Assembly (NCBI GenBank): GCA_009843725.1
Contig: VYCX01000540.1
Location: forward strand, 2,136 to 7,385
Origin: Boseongicola sp. SB0675_bin_26
GTDB lineage: Bacteria > Pseudomonadota > Alphaproteobacteria > Rhodobacterales > Rhodobacteraceae
DNA length: 5,250 bases
Direction of reading: 5' to 3'
Shown: positions 1 to 5,250 of the stretch, piece after piece
Position numbering within the stretch: position 1 is the stretch's first letter
Layout of the letters: every line of letters starts with the position of its first letter
Translations under genes and position numbers: made by a program
Notes under the pieces: model-generated
Databases searched by the model: none
What the model was told of the DNA's origin: nothing
What the model saw: only the letters and a program-made list of their open reading frames with translations

Positions 1-363
1 CTGGCAACGCTCCTGACGGGCATCGTCGTGCTGATTGGCGCGGTAGCCGCCGGCGCCCACGCCAGGACATACGAAGCCGCGGTCCTGAAGACGCTTGGGG
101 CGACGCGCAGGACGATCTTGCGGAGCTTCGCCATGCGTTCCGCCTTGCTTGGCGCCGCCGCAGGCATCGTCGCGATCATCGCGGGCGGCCTTGCGGGCTG
201 GGCGGTGATGCGCTTCGTGATGGATGTCGAGTACGGATTTGAACCGGTCTCGGCGCTCTTGATCGTCGTGGGCGGGGTTGCGGCCACGCTCGCTGCAGGA
301 CTGGTCTTTGCATGGGGGCCGCTGTCCGCCCGGCCGGCACGCGTCCTCCGCGCCCGCGAGTAG
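1..363 (+). CDS. FtsX/YbbP-type ABC transporter permease, C-terminal fragment
   Basis: The frame is open from base 1 to a TAG stop at 361-363 and gives 120 residues, so the N-terminal part lies outside the window. Visible are the end of one membrane helix (IVVLIGAVAAGA), then a cytoplasmic stretch at residues 22-43 with RTYEAAVLKTLGATR, then two more hydrophobic helices (about residues 48-73 and 82-108) and a short basic tail. The pattern (Y)E.AVLK.LGA.R..I followed by two helices is typical of the C-terminal FtsX domain in YbbP-like permeases. Those proteins pair with a LolD/YbbA-type ATPase and are usually linked to lipoprotein or envelope export and often to a TesA-like esterase. No ATPase gene is visible because the window starts here. 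The family is fairly sure; the substrate is unknown. Confidence 0.85.
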   Translation: MATLLTGIVVLIGAVAAGAHARTYEAAVLKTLGATRRTILRSFAMRSALLGAAAGIVAIIAGGLAGWAVMRFVMDVEYGFEPVSALLIVVGGVAATLAAGLVFAWGPLSARPARVLRARE

Positions 364-373
364 CGCAAGTCCG

Positions 374-394
374 GGCGCCGGGCCGGGCGGCGCC
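374..394. other. GC-rich dyad between convergent genes
   Basis: GGCGCC at 374-379 and again at 389-394 can form a 6-bp stem with a 9-base loop in the 47-base gap between the permease stop and the pxpC stop. The position suits a shared bidirectional transcription end. No T-tract follows on either strand, so a classical intrinsic terminator is not supported. Confidence 0.3.
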
Positions 395-410
395 GCGTCT
401 CCGACGCCGG

Positions 411-1421
411 TCAATGTCCTGCGACGTCCTCCGGCGGTCGCCCAATCAGGTCATATGCCAGCAGGTCAGCCACGTTCCGCGGGTCACGGGCGTGCGGGAT
501 GCGCGCCTGCTTCCGTGACGCGAGAATCGTCTCGTCGCTTTGCCAGGCCGCATCCGCCTCATCGACGGCGACGAAGCGGAACCTCAGTTCCTCTCCCGCC
601 CTGGCCTGTGCCACCCGGGGCAGATCGGCCGGAAGGACGGTCCCGATCCGGGGATAGCCGCCCATGGTCTGGCAATCCGCCAAGAGGACGTAGGGCGTGC
701 CGTCTCCCATCATCTGAACGTCTCCCTCCGCAATGAAGTCCGAGACGTGGTTGAGTTGCGCACGGGTCGCGAACGGTGCGCCGTCGTGATCAAGCCTGAC
801 GCCCTGCCTGTTGGCACGGGGGCTGCGCACGAAGACCGCTTCCTCGAACGCCGCCAGCATGTCAGGAGCAAACAGGCCAGTCTGCGGACCCGGCATGAGC
901 CGGACCGGTCCGGTTCCAGCCTGCAGTTCCAGCCTTGTCAGCGGCGCATGCGGCGCCGGATCGGGCGCTACGGGAACCACGTCTCCTGCCCGCAGCAACC
1001 GTCCAAGCCCCCCGATCCCGTGGAACCCTCGCCCTCCGCTCACGACCGGCGTGACGATTCCGCCTGCCACCTGGAGGTAGGCATAGACGCCCCTCTCGGC
1101 TGCGCCGACGTCCAGCACCGAACCCGCAGTCGCGAAATGGCTCGCGCCGGCATCCAGCCGCTCCCCGTCCAACGTCGCCCTCATCGCCGCGCCCGTCAGG
1201 GCAAGGCGCATGGGAGCTTCGAACCGGAACCGCCCGCCCATTTCCGCCATCTCTATGCCCGCCGTGCCAAGAGGCAGGTCAAGCAGGGCCAGCCCCGCCA
1301 TGAAGGCAGGCCTGTCCGCCGCGCCGCCACGCGAAAGCCCTGCCTTGAGCCATCCCGGCCGGCCCAGGTCCTGGACCGAGGCGGCGGGTCCGACCCGCTC
1401 CACGACAAGCCCGGGCGTCAT
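411..1421 (-). CDS. pxpC: 5-oxoprolinase subunit C (biotin-dependent carboxyltransferase family)
   Basis: This gene encodes a 336-residue protein of the KipA/PxpC (allophanate hydrolase subunit 2) family. With PxpA and PxpB, PxpC forms the cytosolic prokaryotic 5-oxoprolinase, which opens 5-oxoproline to glutamate at the cost of ATP. Family landmarks in order: VQDLGRPGW near residue 16 with a following GGAADRPA; AYLQVAGGI at 114-122; a GG.GR.L.AGD segment around 137-147; RLMPGPQ at 174-180; SDFIAEGDVQM near 227; and the signature QTMGGYPRIGTVLPADL at 251-267. Length is normal for the family. About 45 residues follow the last conserved strand, including a basic patch and an acidic end. The ATG overlaps the pxpB stop (ATGA, 1418-1421), so translation is probably coupled; no strong ribosome site is seen ahead of it. 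Family is certain. Membership of a true 5-oxoprolinase is inferred from the pair, because pxpA is not adjacent. Confidence 0.9.
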   Translation of the reverse strand: MTPGLVVERVGPAASVQDLGRPGWLKAGLSRGGAADRPAFMAGLALLDLPLGTAGIEMAEMGGRFRFEAPMRLALTGAAMRATLDGERLDAGASHFATAGSVLDVGAAERGVYAYLQVAGGIVTPVVSGGRGFHGIGGLGRLLRAGDVVPVAPDPAPHAPLTRLELQAGTGPVRLMPGPQTGLFAPDMLAAFEEAVFVRSPRANRQGVRLDHDGAPFATRAQLNHVSDFIAEGDVQMMGDGTPYVLLADCQTMGGYPRIGTVLPADLPRVAQARAGEELRFRFVAVDEADAAWQSDETILASRKQARIPHARDPRNVADLLAYDLIGRPPEDVAGH

Positions 1422-2152
1422 GGAATCTCGAATCGTTCGGCGCCGCCGTGCGGCGGCGCGTCTTCCAGCAGGCGATCAAGCGTCCGTCCTTCGACGGGCA
1501 GGAACTCCATCTCGTCTCCCGGCCTGAGGGGAATGGACGGATCAAGCCCCGGGTCGATGCAGCGGAACGCCGTCCGCCCGACCTGCCGCCATCCGGTGGG
1601 CGCAGCGTTCGCGAACGGGATCGCCTGGCGCACGGCAACGACGACGGCGCCTCGTGGCACCTCGCGTGTCACGTCGCCCCGTCGCGGAATGTCCCAGCGT
1701 TCAGGCAGGAGCCCGAGATAGGGTTGACCGGGCGAAAAGCCCAGTGCCAGAACGCGAAGGCGCGTGGCGCAGATGTCCTCGACCGCCGCTTCTGGCGCGA
1801 GACCCGCCGCGTCCGACGCCTCTTCCAGGTCAGGGCCGTGAGCGCCACCGAAGGCGACCGGCACGCGCCAGAGCCGACGCCCAGCCGGAAGGGACGCCTC
1901 CAGCCAGTCTTGCCTGGCCAACATCGAGCCAAGCTCGTCTTCCAGGGCCTTGCGCGTGATGACGTCGGGCCGGAATCTGACAAGCACGGAGGCAAGCGAC
2001 GAGGCGGTCTCCGCGATGCCTGGATTCACGGCACTTTCCAGATCGGCGCGAAACGCCAGCGCGGCCCGGTTTGCCGGCTCGCTCAACCGGTCGGCAAACC
2101 GTACAAGCAGCCCGTCCGGGCCAAGCGGCAATAGCGCAGGAACATCAGTCAC
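1418..2152 (-). CDS. pxpB: 5-oxoprolinase subunit B (KipI family)
   Basis: This 244-residue protein belongs to the KipI/PxpB family (allophanate hydrolase subunit 1 fold) and is the partner of PxpC. Visible motifs: an N-terminal PLGPDGLLVRF near residue 9; WRVPVAFGG..GPDLEE at 95-111; LGFSPGQPYLG at 137-147; IPRRGD at 155-160; VPRGAVVVAVRQ at 165-176; PTGWRQVGRTAF at 185-196; and LRPGDEMEFLPV near the end. The usual family forms are GF.PGF.YL and PGGW. Here GQPYLG and PTGW take their place, and the His normally found in the helix before this loop seems to be Cys 128. From memory this variant is common in Rhodobacterales. The start is GTG at 2150-2152. An in-frame TGA lies 12 bases upstream and no earlier start exists, so it is well fixed, although the ribosome site is weak. 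The stop overlaps the pxpC start. Confidence 0.88.
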   Translation of the reverse strand: MTDVPALLPLGPDGLLVRFADRLSEPANRAALAFRADLESAVNPGIAETASSLASVLVRFRPDVITRKALEDELGSMLARQDWLEASLPAGRRLWRVPVAFGGAHGPDLEEASDAAGLAPEAAVEDICATRLRVLALGFSPGQPYLGLLPERWDIPRRGDVTREVPRGAVVVAVRQAIPFANAAPTGWRQVGRTAFRCIDPGLDPSIPLRPGDEMEFLPVEGRTLDRLLEDAPPHGGAERFEIP

Positions 2153-2190
2153 CGGGACAGGATTTCACACCGGTGCGGGAATGAAAACTG

Positions 2191-2201
2191 TGCGTCACGC
2201 A
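2191..2201. promoter_or_regulatory. Short dyad TGCGT-C-ACGCA, possible operator
   Basis: A perfect 5+5 dyad with one central base lies in the 113-base divergent region between the pxpB and hydrolase starts, about 40 bases ahead of the pxpB GTG. Dyads of this size between divergent genes are common binding sites for dimeric regulators. No regulator gene is visible in the window, so a function is only inferred. Confidence 0.35.
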
Positions 2202-2228
2202 AAGGACCTCGCGTCCGCGGTCCTTGCG
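2198..2228. promoter_or_regulatory. Larger inverted repeat in the divergent promoter region
   Basis: CGCAAAGGACC at 2198-2208 faces its complement CGCAAGGACC (read on the minus strand) at 2219-2228. The arms are perfect except for one extra A, and 10 bases separate them. The repeat overlaps the shorter dyad at 2191-2201 by four bases. It could be an operator serving pxpBC, the hydrolase or both, or a hairpin in a leader transcript. A TTG codon at 2224, which would extend the hydrolase by 14 residues, falls inside the right arm and is therefore an unlikely start. No convincing -35/-10 pair was found on either strand here. Confidence 0.4.
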
Positions 2229-2265
2229 CACTGGCGAACCTCGGCACCGGTCGCTACAGGGGGGC

Positions 2266-3015
2266 ATGCTCCACGCCATCACGCATGGAATATCGACCGG
2301 ACGCGCCCCGCTCCTGATCGCCCACGGCCTCTTCGGATCGGCCCGAAACTGGGGCGTCGTTGCCAAGCGCCTGTCGGCGACCCGGCGCGTCACGGCCGTC
2401 GACATGCGCAACCACGGAGCAAGCGGCTGGTCTGAATCCCACGGCTACCCTGACATGGCCGCCGACCTTGCCGACATCGTCAACGAACGAACCGACATCC
2501 TTGGGCATTCCATGGGTGGAAAGGCCGCGATGGCCCTTGCGCTGACCCGTCCCGAAAGGCTCCGCAGGATGGTTGTCGCCGACATTGCGCCCGTGACCTA
2601 CGCGCACACGCAGCAGTCCATGATAGACGCAATGCGCGCCGTCGAGCTTGACCGGGTCGAAAGCCGCCGGGACGCGGACGCGCAGCTGGCGGAACGAATC
2701 GATGATGCCGGCGTGCGGGCCTTTCTCCTGCAATCGCTCAACGTGAAAGAGAGACGCTGGCGCCTGAACCTCGACGTGCTGGAGCACGAAATGTCGCGCA
2801 TCGTTGGGTTCCCGGAGCTTGACGGCGTCTTCGAGGGGCCGGTTCTTTTTCTGACGGGCGCCGAAAGCACTTACGTCACGTCCGTGCATCGAAGCAGGAT
2901 CAGGGCGCTCTTTCCGAAAGCGAGGTTCGCCAGGATACCGGGCGCCGGACACTGGCTGCACGCCGACAGGCCCCGCGCATTCGAAGCTGCAGTGACCGCC
3001 TTTCTGGATGCCTGA
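2266..3015 (+). CDS. Alpha/beta hydrolase, YbfF-like esterase
   Basis: The product has 249 residues from the ATG at 2266, chosen because AGG at 2258-2260 within a G-run lies 5 bases ahead. A TTG at 2224 in the same frame adds 14 residues with no homologous look. Domain features: the oxyanion strand PLLIAHGLFGSARNWG at residues 15-30; VDMRNHG.S near 45; the nucleophile elbow GHSMGG at 80-85 with Ser 82 as likely nucleophile; VVADIAPV.Y.H at 103-113; a helical lid region around 115-180; a candidate acid in FLTGAES (about residue 200), or Asp 106 by analogy with YbfF; and the catalytic His in AGHWLHADRP at residue 229. There is no signal peptide, so it is probably cytosolic. YbfF-type enzymes hydrolyse short acyl esters and acyl-thioesters in vitro; the natural substrate is unknown. 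It is a single gene, divergent from pxpB. Confidence 0.88.
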   Translation: MLHAITHGISTGRAPLLIAHGLFGSARNWGVVAKRLSATRRVTAVDMRNHGASGWSESHGYPDMAADLADIVNERTDILGHSMGGKAAMALALTRPERLRRMVVADIAPVTYAHTQQSMIDAMRAVELDRVESRRDADAQLAERIDDAGVRAFLLQSLNVKERRWRLNLDVLEHEMSRIVGFPELDGVFEGPVLFLTGAESTYVTSVHRSRIRALFPKARFARIPGAGHWLHADRPRAFEAAVTAFLDA

Positions 3016-3099
3016 CCCCGCGCCGGCCCGTCCGCCGCGTGGCCGCCAGGGAACTGCGCGCCCAAGGCATTGAGAAAAGTGCTGCCGGCAACGCAAGAT

Positions 3100-3130
3100 T
3101 TGGTTGCATTCCACAATATATGGGTATAGA
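3100..3130 (+). promoter_or_regulatory. Promoter-like element ahead of candidate small RNA
   Basis: TATAGA at 3125-3130 is a fair -10 match in the most AT-rich stretch after the hydrolase gene. Possible -35 elements are TTGCAT at 3104-3109 (15-base spacer) or TTGGTT at 3100-3105 (19-base spacer). Neither spacing is ideal, so this is tentative. A transcript from here would begin near 3137 and reach the terminator at 3178-3214. Confidence 0.35.
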
Positions 3131-3136
3131 CGCCTG

Positions 3137-3214
3137 ACCATAGGTGCGTAGGACGCGGATGCATCACCTGACGCTGGCGAGGCCCGGGCATCATTGCCCG
3201 GGCTCGTTGCTTTT
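3137..3214 (+). ncRNA. Candidate small RNA, about 78 nt
   Basis: This is a hypothetical transcript bounded by a promoter-like -10 (3125-3130) and a strong intrinsic terminator. Inside it AGGTG (3142-3146) can pair with CACCT (3165-3169), and a smaller GCGT-AGG-ACGC hairpin fits within. The frames through it give no protein-like sequence. It matches no RNA family I recognise: tRNA, tmRNA, 6S, SRP and RNase P signatures were looked for and not seen. The alternative is that this is just the distant 3' end of the hydrolase transcript, which would make the region a long untranslated tail. Confidence 0.3.
3178..3214 (+). terminator. Strong rho-independent terminator
   Basis: GCCCGGGCA (3182-3190) and TGCCCGGGC (3195-3203) form a perfect 9-bp stem around a TCAT tetraloop. 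Three more pairs (CGA/TCG) extend it if G3181 bulges. TCGTTGCTTTT follows on the plus strand, while the minus strand has no T-tract, so it acts on plus-strand transcripts. It lies 163 bases past the hydrolase stop, farther than usual for that gene's own terminator. Confidence 0.75.
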
Positions 3215-3236
3215 GCCAATCAAGCAAGCGAATCAA

Positions 3237-3301
3237 GAAGGCGTCAGGTGCTTGGACGCGGTCCTTGAATCGTGCCGTTGCCGACACACCCTGACGCCTT
3301 C
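3237..3301. repeat. Long inverted repeat with structured loop
   Basis: GAAGGCGTCAGG (3237-3248) and CCTGACGCCTTC (3290-3301) are perfect 12-base complements. The stem gains two more pairs if C3289 bulges. The 41-base loop contains a smaller hairpin, GGAC-GCG-GTCC (3254-3264). No run of T follows on either strand, so this is not a standard terminator. It may be a structured RNA, a protein-binding dyad or a remnant of a small repeat element. Confidence 0.6.
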
Positions 3302-3582
3302 CCCGTGCCTTTCTCCCCGAGGGGTGTCCGGCCCGGTGTGCAGCGAACCTCGCGGTCCGCCACCACGCAATGACCATGGTTCCGATGCCGTCGAAGATGG
3401 ATCCGAAAACCCCTCTTCGTCTGCCCGGTCCCCGAACCTTCGCTCCCCTTCCTGGAACTGACGTCCCGATCCGACTTGCTCCGGCTCCAAAGGCCTTGCA
3501 CCCGTCCACGTCCGGAGACGCCTGACGGTAAGCCGACAGTTGCAAGCCGAGCGATTCGCCGCAAGGGAAATCTGCCTGGCCG
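3302..3582. other. Non-coding stretch without recognised features
   Basis: About 280 bases with no credible gene. The open frames on both strands give arginine-, proline- and serine-rich chance peptides without start signals. The only items seen are a CCCC-GA-GGGG palindrome at 3315-3324 and a second copy of the 11-mer AGACGCCTGAC at 3516-3526, also found at 3128-3138. Confidence 0.5.
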
Positions 3583-3640
3583 ATGAAATTTCTTGGGGAT
3601 AAATCGTTGGATTTATTGGGGAAACGTCTGTGGACAAGTC
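3583..3640. other. AT-rich patch with DnaA-box-like 9-mers
   Basis: Within high-GC DNA this segment is conspicuously AT-rich, with ATGAAATTTC, GATAAATC and GGATTTATTG runs. TGGGGATAA at 3594-3602 and TGTGGACAA at 3629-3637 each match the DnaA box TGTGGATAA at 8 of 9 positions. A weaker look-alike, TGGGGAAAC, sits at 3617-3625. All three point the same way and lie 23 and 12 bases apart, close to whole helical turns. This resembles a DnaA-binding or unwinding element, but no perfect box is present and no replication gene is adjacent. Confidence 0.3.
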
Positions 3641-3660
3641 GAAAAACCAATTCACGGCAA

Positions 3661-3692
3661 GGCGCTGGGCGGGGAAAACTCCCTGAAGCGCC
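3661..3692. repeat. Stem-loop GGCGCT/AGCGCC
   Basis: GGCGCT (3661-3666) pairs perfectly with AGCGCC (3687-3692). The loop can fold again through GGG and CCC around AAAACT. On the minus strand it lies just past the lepA terminator candidate. Role unknown. Confidence 0.35.
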
Positions 3693-3700
3693 CGAAGCGG

Positions 3701-3732
3701 AAAATTCGCCAGGGCGGGGTGGATTCCGCCCT
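3701..3732 (-). terminator. Probable lepA transcription terminator
   Basis: Read on the minus strand, a 7-bp stem (AGGGCGG/CCGCCCT; arms 3726-3732 and 3711-3717) encloses an 8-base loop. TGGCGAATTTT follows, ending in four T at 3704-3701. Orientation fits transcripts leaving lepA, whose stop is about 170 bases upstream. The T-tract is short and begins several bases after the stem, so efficiency may be modest. Confidence 0.5.
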
Positions 3733-3775
3733 TCGGACTGCAATTTCGCCGACTCGCCCGGGATGCCTTCGCCCT

Positions 3776-3880
3776 GCCGCGGCCGAACCGATTCGCCAGC
3801 CCGAACGCTGGCGCCGCGGCCGACGGCCGGCCGGAACCGGCAGCGTGCCTCCGGCCTTCGGGGACCAATGCCTCGACACG
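3776..3880. repeat. Cluster of GC-rich inverted repeats downstream of lepA
   Basis: Several dyads lie close together. CGCCAGC (3794-3800) and GCTGGCG (3807-3813) form a perfect 7-bp stem with a 6-base loop. This stem is flanked by two CCGCGGCC copies whose CCGCGG cores can pair around it. CCGGCCGG-type palindromes follow at about 3825-3834. A further imperfect hairpin, GACA-CGGG-TGTC with added flanking pairs, lies near 3872-3891. No T-tract accompanies them. They may fold the 3' end of the lepA transcript or be degenerate palindromic repeats. Confidence 0.4.
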
Positions 3881-3903
3881 GGTGTCAAGGGGGATCTTTC
3901 GAA

Positions 3904-5250
3904 TCATCCGCCCATTTTCAATGCGTCGATGAACGCCTCCTGCGGAATGTCCACCTTCCCGAACTGGCGCATCTTCTTCTTTCCGGCCTTCTGCCTTTCG
4001 AGCAGCTTGCGCTTGCGCGTTGCATCGCCGCCGTAGCATTTGGCGGTCACGTCCTTCCGCAGCGCCGACAGGGTCTCGCGGGCGATGATCCTGCCGCCGA
4101 TTGCCGCCTGGATGGGAATCTTGAACATGTGGCGGGGGATGAGCTCCTTCAGTTTCTCGCACATTGCGCGGCCACGGGCCTCGGCGCGGTCGCGATGAAC
4201 CATCATCGAAAGCGCGTCGACGGGCTCCTCGTTGACGAGGACCTGCATCTTGACGAGGTTGTCCGCTTGATAGCCGGCAAGCTGGTAGTCGAAGCTCGCG
4301 TACCCTTTCGTCACCGATTTAAGCCGGTCATGGAAATCGAAGACGACTTCGTTCAGCGGCAGGTCATAGATCACCACGGCACGGGAACCCGCGTAGCTGA
4401 GGTCTTCCTGAACGCCGCGGCGGTCGTGGCAGAGCTTCAGGACATCGCCAAGATAGTCGTCCGGCACGAGAATGGTGGCCCTGATGCGCGGCTCCTCGAT
4501 GTGGTCGATGGCCGACGGGTCGGGCATGTCCGCCGGATTGTGGAGATCAAGCATGGACCCGTCGCGCAACTTGACATGGTAGATCACCGTCGGCGCGGTC
4601 GTGATGAGTTCAATGTCGTACTCGCGTTCAATGCGGTCACGGACGACCTCAAGGTGCAGAAGGCCGAGGAAGCCGCAGCGGAAGCCGAAGCCCAGGGCGG
4701 CGGAGGTCTCCATCTCGAAGGTGAAGCTCGCGTCGTTGAGGGCAAGCTTCCCGATGGCGTCGCGGAGATCCTCGAATTCGCCGTTATCGACCGGAAAGAG
4801 GCCGCAAAAGACGACGGGCTGAGAAGGCTTGAAGCCGGAAAGCGGCTCCGGCGCGGGGCTGCGCTCATGCGTGATCGTGTCGCCGACGCGGGTGTCCCGC
4901 ACCTGCTTGATAGACGCCGTGAGGACGCCGATCTCGCCAGGACCGAGCTCCGCGGCGTCCGCCATTTCGGGCTTGAGAACGGCGAGCCGGTCGATGCGGT
5001 ACCTGGCGCCGGTCTGCATCATGACGATCTGGTCGCCCTTGCGGATCGTCCCGTCGATGACCCGGATCATGACGACCACGCCAAGATAGGAATCGTAGCG
5101 TGAATCCACCAGCATGGCCTTGAGGGGGGCATCCGCGTCGCCGCGAGGCGCGGGAAGGCGACGAACGACTGCTTCCAGCAGTTCGGGCACGCCGTCGCCG
5201 GTCTTCGCGGAAATCTGGATCGCGTCGGCGGCGTCGATTCCTATCACCTC
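3904..5250 (-). CDS. lepA: Elongation factor 4 (LepA), C-terminal 448 residues
   Basis: EF4 is a translational GTPase that acts on the ribosome; back-translocation and a role in subunit assembly have both been proposed. The frame runs from the window edge to a TGA at 3904-3906. With a usual length near 600 residues, about 150 N-terminal residues are missing, including GTPase motifs G1-G4. The G5 motif ISAKTG appears at visible residues 13-18. Then follow the beta-barrel domain (to about residue 125), CGLFPVD and the [15 protein letters not shown] segment of the EF-G III-like domain (about 187-201), the EF-G V-like domain with [12 protein letters not shown] (about 295-306), and the LepA-specific C-terminal domain with [10 protein letters not shown] and the basic [16 protein letters not shown] (about 377-417). 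Sequence is intact with no frameshift. No lepB follows it, unlike the lepA-lepB arrangement of enterobacteria. Confidence 0.98.
   Translation of the reverse strand, partial: EVIGIDAADAIQISAKTGDGVPELLEAVVRRLPAPRGDADAPLKAMLVDSRYDSYLGVVVMIRVIDGTIRKGDQIVMMQTGARYRIDRLAVLKPEMADAAELGPGEIGVLTASIKQVRDTRVGDTITHERSPAPEPLSGFKPSQPVVFCGLFPVDNGEFEDLRDAIGKLALNDASFTFEMETSAALGFGFRCGFLGLLHLEVVRDRIEREYDIELITTAPTVIYHVKLRDGSMLDLHNPADMPDPSAIDHIEEPRIRATILVPDDYLGDVLKLCHDRRGVQEDLSYAGSRAVVIYDLPLNEVVFDFHDRLKSVTKGYASFDYQLAGYQADNLVKMQVLVNEEPVDALSMMVHRDRAEARGRAMCEKLKELIPRHMFKIPIQAAIGGRIIARETLSALRKDVTAKCYGGDATRKRKLLERQKAGKKKMRQFGKVDIPQEAFIDALKMGG

Noticed and set aside
540..1721. 393-codon open frame on the plus strand
   Set aside because: It lies opposite pxpC and pxpB, is rich in Arg, Pro and Ser, and shows no family motifs. 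High-GC coding DNA routinely opens such antisense frames.
2224..2265. TTG start extending the hydrolase by 14 residues
   Set aside because: The added residues are basic and unlike the family N-terminus, the TTG lies within an inverted repeat, and the ATG at 2266 has a good ribosome site.
2254..3219. 321-codon minus-strand frame, and a 290-codon one at 2871-3743
   Set aside because: The first is antisense to the hydrolase. The second also crosses the terminator and the intergenic repeats, and has no start signal or recognisable motif. A short hydrophobic patch in it is not enough to call a protein.
3181..3300. Possible tRNA, tmRNA or other housekeeping RNA
   Set aside because: TTGAATC and other fragments resemble a T-loop, but no acceptor stem, anticodon arm or CCA end fits, and the frame after GCCAATCAA does not give an alphaproteobacterial tmRNA tag.
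3016..3903. CRISPR array or insertion sequence remnant
   Set aside because: There are no regularly spaced repeats and spacers, no transposase-like frame, and no terminal inverted repeats with a target duplication. The repeats seen are isolated stems.
3583..5103. 506-codon open frame on the plus strand
   Set aside because: Most of it is antisense to lepA, whose protein is unmistakable. The His/Val/Asp-rich translation is the mirror of the lepA codons and shows no domain.

Overview
The window is high-GC DNA whose protein sequences point to an alphaproteobacterium, most probably of the Rhodobacterales or a close relative. The assignment rests on protein style: the divergent PxpB signature GFSPGQPYLG, the YbfF-type hydrolase, and LepA. 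It is inferred from memory of these families, not from a search.

Layout from left to right. (1) Bases 1-363 (+) hold the C-terminal end of an FtsX/YbbP-type ABC transporter permease. (2) A 47-base gap rich in G+C dyads separates it from the convergent pair pxpB-pxpC, on the minus strand at 411-2152. These genes overlap by ATGA and encode the two biotin-dependent-carboxylase-like subunits of ATP-dependent 5-oxoprolinase. The third subunit gene, pxpA, is not in the window. (3) A 113-base divergent promoter region (2153-2265) carries two adjoining dyads. It leads to a YbfF-family alpha/beta hydrolase on the plus strand (2266-3015). (4) Bases 3016-3903 are 888 bases of apparently non-coding DNA between two convergent genes, where no promoter would normally be needed. 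(5) The C-terminal three quarters of lepA (elongation factor 4) occupy 3904-5250 on the minus strand and run off the window.

The protein genes look ordinary and intact apart from the two cut by the window edges. PxpB and PxpC would act together in 5-oxoproline salvage to glutamate. The hydrolase and LepA have no evident functional link to them.

The unexplained part is 3016-3903. It contains, in order: a promoter-like element followed about 50 bases later by a strong plus-strand intrinsic terminator (candidate small RNA, about 3137-3214); a long stem with perfect 12-bp arms (3237-3301); a recurring CCTGAC motif; an AT-rich patch with two 8-of-9 matches to the DnaA box (3583-3640); a probable lepA terminator (3701-3732); and a cluster of GC-rich inverted repeats (3776-3880). 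The small RNA and the origin-like patch are hypotheses from sequence alone. I do not see a clearly novel system in the window; this intergenic region is the best place to look for one.
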